Source of the DNA: JANNRW01 sp031401815
GTDB lineage: Bacteria; Desulfobacterota; Desulfuromonadia; Geobacterales; DSM-12255
DNA: 23,060 nt
Direction: 5' to 3'
Assembly: GCA_031401815.1 (NCBI GenBank)
Contig: JANNRW010000408.1
Coordinates: forward strand, 1-23,060
The notes beneath the pieces are model-generated. The model was given only the letters and a program-made list of their open reading frames with translations. It was not told the origin of the DNA and did not search any database. Shown in pieces: positions 8,007-13,447 of this stretch. Both the position numbers and the translations under genes were made by a program. Every line of letters begins with the position of its first letter. The stretch's first letter is position 1.

Positions 8007-9194
8007 ATGAAGCTTCTTTATGGTAAACGCGGATTCTCCCTGGCAGAGCTGGTTGTGGTCATGGGGATCTTCATGGTTGTCATGATGATAACGGCGAGCA
8101 CCTTCAAGACCGTGGCCAATCAGGCTGCTCAACAGTCGAAATCGGTTGAGACGCAGATTGAGGGGATCATTGGTCTGGAGATCCTCAGGGCTGACATTGA
8201 GCAGGCCGGTTTCGGTCTTCCATGGGTCTTCCAGACGACTACCCCACCTGTTACTTACACCGAGGCGGATGTTACCAGCTCTATTCCTGCTTCCTTCTGG
8301 CCATCCGGATGGAGCCCGAAGAGCTTTAATGATGCACCGGGCAATCCGCCGCGCGCAGTTTTGAGTGGCGATACCACCTTCAACAAGGATAGCCTCAATA
8401 TAGGTTCGAAATATCTGGTAATCAAGTCAACAGGTGCCACAACCAACAATACTTCAAGAAAATGGACAAACCTTGCCTATGCGAACGGTACCAAGACCAT
8501 TCGTACCTGGGGCTCTTCAGCCAGGGATCTGAGTGCGACAGATAGGGTCATTGTAGTAAAGAACCTGCTCAACACGACCCCACCGACCCGGCAGCTGCGT
8601 GCTTCCTCCAGCACTGTCTATTCTGCTACTTTTAATTTATACTCCACGTTGACCTATCCCCACCTTGATGGCGACACATTTGAAATCTACGGGATAGATC
8701 CTTCCAATGCCCTGAAAATGCCTTTCAACCGTGCTGATTTCTATGTCAGAAGACCATCTGCTTCAGAGGTGCCCAAGGACTGCGCAGATAGTGCCGGAGT
8801 TGGGATCCTTTACAAATCGACTGTTAATCACAGTAACGCCGGGCTTTCCCTTGGCACCCCCCTGCTTGACTGTGTAGCTGACATGCAGGTTGTCTATGGC
8901 CTGGACACCTCGGGTGCAGGTGTTGTGAACTCCTATACATCAGATCCGTTGGCAACTGCCGAAGAGGTCAGAACTCAGCTTAGAGAGATCAGGATTTACA
9001 TCCTTGCCCAGGAGGGGAGTAAAGACAGGCTGTTCTCCTACCCTTCGGAAACAATAATGGTTGGAGAGGTACTGAATGGGGTTCAGAGAGGCCGAGTCTT
9101 CAGTCTGAAAGACCGGATAGGCGCAACCATATACAAGAACTATCGCTGGAAAGTCTACACTATTGTTGTGCGGCCAAAGAACCTGGGTCAATAA
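8007..9194 (+). CDS. pilW: PilW-like minor prepilin
   Basis: Minor pilin of about 395 aa, large for a pilin but normal for PilW. The ATG at 8007 is preferred: GAGG at 7997-8000 is six bases upstream, and it gives a short basic leader (MKLLYGKRG) before the cleavage site G|FSLAE with Glu5. An in-frame ATG at 7980 would add nine residues but has only a weak, distant AGG. The hydrophobic helix (LVVVMGIFMVVMMITAS) is followed by IEGIIGLEILRADIEQAGFG, typical of PilW, then a long beta-rich globular region. Its two Cys (DCADSAG and LDCVAD) could form a disulphide. It sits in the pilY1-fimT-pilV-pilW-pilX operon and would be a priming and tip subunit. Confidence 0.88.
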   Translation: MKLLYGKRGFSLAELVVVMGIFMVVMMITASTFKTVANQAAQQSKSVETQIEGIIGLEILRADIEQAGFGLPWVFQTTTPPVTYTEADVTSSIPASFWPSGWSPKSFNDAPGNPPRAVLSGDTTFNKDSLNIGSKYLVIKSTGATTNNTSRKWTNLAYANGTKTIRTWGSSARDLSATDRVIVVKNLLNTTPPTRQLRASSSTVYSATFNLYSTLTYPHLDGDTFEIYGIDPSNALKMPFNRADFYVRRPSASEVPKDCADSAGVGILYKSTVNHSNAGLSLGTPLLDCVADMQVVYGLDTSGAGVVNSYTSDPLATAEEVRTQLREIRIYILAQEGSKDRLFSYPSETIMVGEVLNGVQRGRVFSLKDRIGATIYKNYRWKVYTIVVRPKNLGQ

Positions 9195-9209
9195 AGCAGG
9201 CGGTGAATT

Positions 9210-9857
9210 ATGAGACAGTTGCGCAATCAGGATGGAATAGCTCTGGTGACAGCCCTGATGTTTACGATGATTATCCTCGGAATTATCATGGCGCTTCTCT
9301 ACCATGTGCTTGCCGGAACAAGGATGTCGGCTGCACAGAAAAGATACAAAAACTCTCTGGAAGCATCTTATGGCGGTACAGAAGTAGTCACCAAGGCTAT
9401 TATCCCCAAACTTTTCAGTAATTTCTCAACCGGAAGACTCTCTCTTATGACCGATTTCGGCTCTTCGGACAGTTTGAGCCTGCAGATCGGCGCTACAGGG
9501 ATGTCAACCCAAACAGCACTGAAAACAAAACTGACAACCCGGACTGGCAACTGGGGGCTGGATGCTGCCAACAGTTCAGTTGATGCGAAAGTTCTGCCTG
9601 ATTTCATCTTTACGCTTAAAGGGCAGGGGTCAGGCGGTGATTACAAGGTTTACAGCAAGATAGTGGATACAATTGAAGGGGTCGGGCTGATTGATGCATC
9701 CGGAATCGATTTTCTTGATGCCGGGATAGGGGTAGCTGGGACAAGCACCAGCACCCAGACGCCACGTACTCCGAACATGTATTCTGTCGAGATTCAGGGG
9801 CATGCCAGTGTGAACTCTAGAGAGAAGGCCGGACTTACGGTGTTGTATGCTTATTGA
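9210..9857 (+). CDS. pilX: PilX-like minor pilin
   Basis: Minor pilin, 215 aa, with AGGCGGTG upstream of the ATG. The N-terminus MRQLRNQDG|IALVTALMF and the following hydrophobic segment (TMIILGIIMALLYHVLAG) match the PilX N-terminal family (usual form RGAALIVALLF). The mature residue 5 is Thr, not Glu; this is typical of PilX/GspK-type tip subunits, which have no pilin above them to contact. SLEASYGGTE about 45 residues in also fits the family. It is the last gene of the pilY1 operon. No hairpin terminator is visible after the TGA at 9855-9857. Confidence 0.83.
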   Translation: MRQLRNQDGIALVTALMFTMIILGIIMALLYHVLAGTRMSAAQKRYKNSLEASYGGTEVVTKAIIPKLFSNFSTGRLSLMTDFGSSDSLSLQIGATGMSTQTALKTKLTTRTGNWGLDAANSSVDAKVLPDFIFTLKGQGSGGDYKVYSKIVDTIEGVGLIDASGIDFLDAGIGVAGTSTSTQTPRTPNMYSVEIQGHASVNSREKAGLTVLYAY

Positions 9858-9862
9858 GCGAT

Positions 9863-9894
9863 GTTGAAATGTTGAGTGGTTGAGTTGTTGAGTG
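9863..9894 (+). repeat. 8-bp tandem repeat, four units
   Basis: Four back-to-back 8-mers lie just after pilX: gttgaaat, gttgagtg, gttgagtt, gttgagtg. The array begins six bases after the pilX stop and ends about 30 bases before the riboswitch promoter. The function is unknown; it may be slippage-generated filler DNA. Confidence 0.7.
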
Positions 9895-9924
9895 AAATTA
9901 CTTTTGATCTTTAGCTGGAATGTT

Positions 9925-9952
9925 TTGACATAGAGTTGCAATTTAATGTAAA
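9925..9952 (+). promoter_or_regulatory. sigma-70-like promoter of the riboswitch leader
   Basis: A perfect -35 TTGACA lies at 9925-9930. After a 16-bp spacer comes TGTAAA (9947-9952), a 4-of-6 match to the -10 box. Transcription would start near 9959, just before the riboswitch aptamer. It is the best-placed promoter for that RNA. Confidence 0.55.
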
Positions 9953-9971
9953 GTCAGATGCACTTACATAC

Positions 9972-10056
9972 TGATAGACGATAATACTCAACCATTCGCG
10001 AGAGTGGGGCGGAAAGCCTACAGGGTCTCCAAGAGACAGCCGGGTTGCCGAAATAT
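9972..10056 (+). promoter_or_regulatory. GEMM-I riboswitch aptamer, probably 3',3'-cGAMP-sensing (GEMM-Ib)
   Basis: The core matches the GEMM-I consensus. There is a CCATTC-GCGA-GAGTGG hairpin with a GNRA tetraloop (9992-10007), the conserved GGGGCGGAAAGCC tetraloop-receptor strand (10006-10018), a GTCTC-CAA-GAGAC stem (10025-10037), and the closing AGCCGGGTTGCCG (10038-10050). Aligned without gaps to the Vibrio Vc2 c-di-GMP aptamer, the position of ligand-contacting G20 is A (9986). In the Geobacter subtype this G-to-A change goes with 3',3'-cGAMP recognition, and such switches are known to control pilus and exoelectrogenesis genes. The aptamer's last stem strand is reused by the terminator at 10038-10085, so ligand binding should turn expression on. 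It precedes the xre-pilMNOPQ operon. The class is secure; ligand identity is inferred from one position. Confidence 0.88.
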
Positions 10057-10085
10057 CCTTAACGATATTACGCCCCGGCTTTTTT
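10038..10085 (+). terminator. intrinsic terminator forming the riboswitch expression platform
   Basis: AGCCGGG (10038-10044) pairs with CCCGGCT (10074-10080), capped by an inner hairpin AATATC / CTTAAC / GATATT (10052-10069), and is followed by six T (10080-10085). The 5' strand is part of the conserved GEMM core, so aptamer folding and terminator formation exclude each other. This is the layout of a transcriptional ON switch. Confidence 0.85.
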
Positions 10086-10102
10086 GCATTCTAGGGGGGA
10101 TG

Positions 10103-10137
10103 GGGAATAGTGAATGGTGGATGGTGAATAGTGAATG
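10103..10137 (+). repeat. 7-bp tandem repeat, five units
   Basis: Five consecutive heptamers follow the terminator: gggaata, gtgaatg, gtggatg, gtgaata, gtgaatg. Heptameric arrays of this type (GTGAATG-like) recur between genes in many bacteria. It sits between the riboswitch terminator and the AT-rich promoter-like stretch, so copy changes would alter spacing but not coding sequence. Confidence 0.7.
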
Positions 10138-10158
10138 GAGGAGAGTCTTGAGGGCTTC

Positions 10159-10257
10159 TGATATAATAAAAGCATCAATTGCACAAAACTTAATATAATT
10201 GTATAAAATATCTTGACAATAGCTCCAACTAATGTAAATTTTCCGACATGATATAAA
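10159..10257 (+). promoter_or_regulatory. AT-rich stretch with several promoter-like motifs upstream of the xre gene
   Basis: Downstream of the riboswitch terminator there are four candidates: a perfect extended -10 TGATATAAT (10159-10167); TTGCAC, 17 bp, TATAAA (10179-10207); a perfect -35 TTGACA (10213-10218) followed 16 bp later by TAAATT; and an extended -10 TGATATAAA (10249-10257), which would give a leader of only about 20 nt. Chance matches are expected in AT-rich DNA, so which one works cannot be decided here. Any one of them would let the operon be transcribed without passing the riboswitch. Confidence 0.4.
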
Positions 10258-10285
10258 ATCCCCATCATTATTGGAACGAGCCAAG

Positions 10286-10486
10286 ATGAAAGAAAAAAAC
10301 AATCTGAAGAAGATACGTGAGGCCAAGTTGATGAGCAAGGCAGAACTGGCGCGGCTTGCCGGTGTTTCCGCCGTAACAATCGACCGGATTGAACGTGGTG
10401 AACAGTGCCGGGTAGAGACCAAGAGGAAGATCATACTGTCACTCGGGTATGATCTTGCCGATAAAGAAAAGGTCTTTCAGGACTAA
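10286..10486 (+). CDS. small Xre/Cro-type helix-turn-helix DNA-binding protein, 66 aa
   Basis: A single-domain DNA-binding protein. The helix-turn-helix is KAELARLAGVSAVTIDRIER (about residues 18-37), the classic HTH_3 pattern with Ala in the first helix and Gly at the turn, followed by a fourth helix (ETKRKIILSLGYDL). No other domain is present. ATG at 10286 is chosen over an in-frame TTG at 10271; GGAACGAG upstream is a weak ribosome site for it. The stop is 21 bases before pilM, in the same direction, so it is probably the first gene of the pilMNOPQ operon. It may bind its own promoter region or other pilus promoters; that is inference. Confidence 0.8.
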   Translation: MKEKNNLKKIREAKLMSKAELARLAGVSAVTIDRIERGEQCRVETKRKIILSLGYDLADKEKVFQD

Positions 10487-10507
10487 AACAGAAGACAGGA
10501 TCAAGCC

Positions 10508-11563
10508 ATGTTTTTTTCCAAAAAGAAGGATTTGATAGGCGTAGACGTCGGTTCGACTGCAATTAAGCTTGTTCAGCTCAAGCAGGTCAAGGGCGGTTTC
10601 AGGATTGAGAGCGCAGGTATTGCTCCGCTTTCACCAGAGGCGATCGTTGACAACAGCCTGATGGACAGCTCTTCGCTGGCTGAAAGTATTCGCGGTCTGA
10701 CAGAGAGCATTGTGACAGGCAAGGTGAAAGAGGCGGCAAGCTCGGTATCAGGCAATTCCGTCATCATAAGAAAGATCGCACTCTCTGCGATGTCTCCCGA
10801 AGAGCTTGAGGATGAGATCCAGTGGGAAGCAGAGCAGTACATACCTTTTGATATTAATGATGTGAATATTGATTTCCAGATGCTGGAACCTGACGAGAAC
10901 GACCCTTCGAGAATGCATGTGCTTCTGGTGGCAAGCAAGAAGGATATCATCAATGATTACTGCTCGGTTTTTGGCGAGGCTGGTCTCAAACTTGTGATAA
11001 TTGATGTTGATGCTTTTGCCGTGCAGAATGCTTTTGAGATGAATTATGATATTGACCCGGAAGAAGTTTACGCTCTGGTTAACATCGGTGCCAATATGAT
11101 GAACCTTAATGTTGTGAAGGCCGGTGTTTCGCTCTTTATCCGCGACGTACAGATAGGGGGCACACTCTATACAGAGGAGATACAGAAAAAGCTCGGTGTT
11201 ACCAGCGAAGAGGCAGAGAGGATGAAGGTTTCAGCTGATACTGCCTCAGTAACTGAGATCGTTGATGCCATAACGAGAGTTAATGAGACGATTTCTCAAG
11301 AGATTCGCCGTTCGCTTGATTTCTATAACTCGAATGCGCCTGAGGGGAGAATCGGCAAGGTGTTTTTGAGCGGAGGCGGATGCATGACAATGAATCTTCC
11401 GGAAGCAGTAGCAAACCGCTTGTCTCTTCCGGTTGAAATACTTAACCCGTTCAAGAAGATGTCATGGAATGAAAAACAGCTCGACTCGGACTTTCTTTCA
11501 GCCATTGCGCCGATCATGAGCGTTGCCGTAGGACTTGCGTCAAGGAGGCTCGGCGATAAATGA
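10508..11563 (+). CDS. pilM: type IV pilus assembly protein PilM (actin-like ATPase)
   Basis: Cytoplasmic actin-like protein, 351 aa, that binds the N-terminal tail of PilN and links the pilus motor to the periplasmic alignment complex. The nucleotide-binding fold shows a phosphate-1 loop LIGVDVGSTAIKLVQL (residues about 9-24), the central VNIGANMMNLNVV (about 191-203) and a C-terminal LSGGGCM (about 287-293). ISQEIRRSLDFY is the usual PilM/FtsA-type helix. The short basic start MFFSKKKDLIGVDVG is typical of the family. AGGA lies seven bases before the ATG. The length matches known PilM proteins. Its stop overlaps the pilN start by four bases (ATGA). Confidence 0.97.
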   Translation: MFFSKKKDLIGVDVGSTAIKLVQLKQVKGGFRIESAGIAPLSPEAIVDNSLMDSSSLAESIRGLTESIVTGKVKEAASSVSGNSVIIRKIALSAMSPEELEDEIQWEAEQYIPFDINDVNIDFQMLEPDENDPSRMHVLLVASKKDIINDYCSVFGEAGLKLVIIDVDAFAVQNAFEMNYDIDPEEVYALVNIGANMMNLNVVKAGVSLFIRDVQIGGTLYTEEIQKKLGVTSEEAERMKVSADTASVTEIVDAITRVNETISQEIRRSLDFYNSNAPEGRIGKVFLSGGGCMTMNLPEAVANRLSLPVEILNPFKKMSWNEKQLDSDFLSAIAPIMSVAVGLASRRLGDK

Positions 11564-12138
11564 TCAGGATAAACCTGCTCCCATACAGGAGCTCCAAAAA
11601 GAAAGAGACAGCCACCCAGCAGGTAATTCTTCTCGGGCTTGTAATTGTTCTGGCGCTGGGGATCTCCGGTGTAGTCTACATTGTTACTCTTGGAAAGATC
11701 CGGACAGCAAAATCCGAAACCGCAAAATCTGAAAACGAGCTTCAACTGTTGAAGAAGAAGATAGGAGAAATTGACAACCTCAAGAAACTCCAGGCTGAGA
11801 CCCAGAAAAAACTGGACATCATCAATCAGCTTCGCAAGGAGAGGACTGGCCCAGCTACAAGGCTTGCACGCATCAGTGATATTCTGCCCGAAAAGCTCTG
11901 GCTTACAAGATATCAGGAGAACGGATTGAGTGTCTCTTTATCCGGAATCGCCTACAGTGAGGAGCTGATAGCCGATTTCATGCGAAGTATCACTGCTTCG
12001 CCCGAATTCGGGAATGTGGAGCTTCAGGTCTCAGAGCAGACCGAGATGAGCGGAGCAAAACTCAAAAAATTTGATCTTTCCTGTGTCATCAAGTCTGCCT
12101 TGAAAGCAGAACCAGCAAAAGAGCCGGCAAAGAAATAA
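11560..12138 (+). CDS. pilN: type IV pilus assembly protein PilN
   Basis: Inner-membrane protein, 192 aa. It begins MIRINLLPYR, the conserved cytoplasmic tail that docks in the PilM groove. One membrane helix follows (VILLGLVIVLALGISGVVYI, about residues 22-42), then a Lys/Glu-rich periplasmic coiled coil (about 45-95) and a ferredoxin-like C-terminal domain (LWLTRYQENGLSVSLSGIA onwards). It pairs with PilO in the periplasm. The start overlaps the pilM stop by four bases, with AAGGAGG 11 bases upstream. The last residues are a low-complexity Ala/Lys/Pro/Glu tail. Confidence 0.96.
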   Translation: MIRINLLPYRSSKKKETATQQVILLGLVIVLALGISGVVYIVTLGKIRTAKSETAKSENELQLLKKKIGEIDNLKKLQAETQKKLDIINQLRKERTGPATRLARISDILPEKLWLTRYQENGLSVSLSGIAYSEELIADFMRSITASPEFGNVELQVSEQTEMSGAKLKKFDLSCVIKSALKAEPAKEPAKK

Positions 12139-12156
12139 GCGAGCCGAGGATACTAT

Positions 12157-12768
12157 ATGCATCCGCAAGTTGAAAAATTATTTAATATGCCGATGAAGAG
12201 CAAGATTGCTGTTGTAGCGCTGCTTGTTATTGCCATCGGTGCCGGATTTTTCTTCGGTCTTGAAAAGCCGAAGCTGGATGAATTGAAGTCACTTCAGGGA
12301 AAGCTTGACAAGCTTCGCGCCGATGTTGCCGAGACGAGAAAATTTGCAAACAACCTCGCAAGATTCAAGGCCGAGTATGATGGTTTGAAGAAAGATCTGG
12401 ACAACGCTCTGACAGAGCTGCCCAACTCCAAGGAGATTCCGTCTCTGTTAACCAGCATTACGACAGCAGGAAAAGCGGTTGGTCTTGATTTCCTGATTTT
12501 CCGCCCCAAGGGGGAGACGCCAAAGGATTTTTATGCTGAGGTGCCTGTTGACATAAATGTCTCGGGACCATTTTTTGGCGTAGCCAATTTTTTTGTGGCG
12601 GTCGGTAATCTGCCAAGAATTGTTAATATCAGCAATGTTTCTTTCACTGATATACGCAATGATAAAGGGCGCAATATTGTGAGGGTAAACTGTCAGGCAA
12701 CAACATTCCGTTTCCTGGAGAAAACCGAGATCAAGGATCCAAAGGATGAGAAAAAAGGTAAGAAGTAA
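12157..12768 (+). CDS. pilO: type IV pilus assembly protein PilO
   Basis: Inner-membrane alignment protein, 203 aa. A short cytoplasmic N-terminus precedes one membrane helix (IAVVALLVIAIGAGFFFGL, about residues 17-35). A coiled coil follows (LDELKSLQGKLDKLRADV and on, about 40-85), then the PilO domain with LPNSKEIPSLLTSIT, DVNVSGPFFGVANFFVAVGN-like strands (the protein reads DINVSGPFFG) and a final RVNCQATTFRF strand. It forms heterodimers with PilN and contacts PilP. Gene position between pilN and pilP, and the length, both match the family. The C-terminal end is Lys-rich (DPKDEKKGKK). Confidence 0.95.
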   Translation: MHPQVEKLFNMPMKSKIAVVALLVIAIGAGFFFGLEKPKLDELKSLQGKLDKLRADVAETRKFANNLARFKAEYDGLKKDLDNALTELPNSKEIPSLLTSITTAGKAVGLDFLIFRPKGETPKDFYAEVPVDINVSGPFFGVANFFVAVGNLPRIVNISNVSFTDIRNDKGRNIVRVNCQATTFRFLEKTEIKDPKDEKKGKK

Positions 12769-13438
12769 TATGTACCGGATAACTGGTAAGATCTGCCTTG
12801 GCCTTTCCATCATGGCTTGCGTCTCTTTGGGGTGCAAGAAGAAGGAGATTGCTCCCTCTCCTCCAGTTGCAGTGGTGCAGCCGCTTCCCAAAAAAGCTGT
12901 ACAGGCCAACAGCTCGACAGCAAGGCAGGCTACAGTCCAGCAAAAAGGGGCTGTTCAGGCGACCCCTCCAGCTGTTGCGGCTCAACTTGTAAAGGGGGCT
13001 GCGCCGCTGCCTGCAACAGGAACAACTCCTGCTGCGGCAGTTCAGAAACAGGTTTCATCGTCGCGACTGATGCAGACGACAGCTGTAAATCTCGATTTTT
13101 CCAACAGAAGAGACCCTTTCAAGCCCTATATTCAGGTGACCCCTACGCAGTCAGCGAATGCCGGCAGACAGCAAAAGGATGCTCTCCCGATTCAGCGCTT
13201 TGATATCGACAAATTCAGAATATCCGGAATCATTACAGGGCTAAAAGAGAACAGCGCTCTTATTCTGGATCCGGCCGGCAAAGGGTATGTTGTAAAGGCC
13301 GGGATGCAGATTGGTAATAATGATGGCAGAATCAAGAGGATTACCGATTCGTCACTGGAAGTTGAAGAGACCTTCAGGGATGATAATGGCAAGACCAAAA
13401 AGCGGTTGGTCAAACTGATGCTAATAAGAAAAAAGTAG
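12746..13438 (+). CDS. pilP: type IV pilus assembly lipoprotein PilP
   Basis: Periplasmic lipoprotein, 230 aa, that connects the PilN/PilO inner-membrane complex to the PilQ secretin. It has a basic N-terminus, a hydrophobic stretch and Cys25 or Cys30 as the likely lipidated residue (IMAC or SLGC; neither is a textbook lipobox). A long Ala/Val/Gln/Pro-rich unstructured region follows (about 35-105). The PilP domain starts with LDFSNRRDPFKPY and includes FDIDKFRISGII, AGKGYVVKAGMQIG and a final LVKLMLI strand. ATG 12746 is used because AAGGA lies eight bases upstream, overlapping pilO by 23 bases. ATG 12770, directly after the pilO stop, is an equally possible start and would shorten the signal peptide by eight residues. 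Confidence 0.93.
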   Translation: MRKKVRSNMYRITGKICLGLSIMACVSLGCKKKEIAPSPPVAVVQPLPKKAVQANSSTARQATVQQKGAVQATPPAVAAQLVKGAAPLPATGTTPAAAVQKQVSSSRLMQTTAVNLDFSNRRDPFKPYIQVTPTQSANAGRQQKDALPIQRFDIDKFRISGIITGLKENSALILDPAGKGYVVKAGMQIGNNDGRIKRITDSSLEVEETFRDDNGKTKKRLVKLMLIRKK

Positions 13439-13447
13439 GAGTTATCG

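Noticed and set aside
9992..10050. Classical c-di-GMP-I riboswitch
   Set aside because: The aptamer core fits GEMM-I, but the specificity position aligns with A instead of G. c-di-GMP is kept as the alternative ligand, not the first choice.
10271..10285. TTG start for the small helix-turn-helix gene
   Set aside because: It would add only MERAK before an ATG that has a comparable, though weak, ribosome site, and TTG starts are rare; the ATG at 10286 is preferred.
10018..10434. 138-codon minus-strand frame over the riboswitch and xre gene
   Set aside because: It would run through the riboswitch terminator, the tandem repeat and the helix-turn-helix gene on the other strand, and shows no family features.
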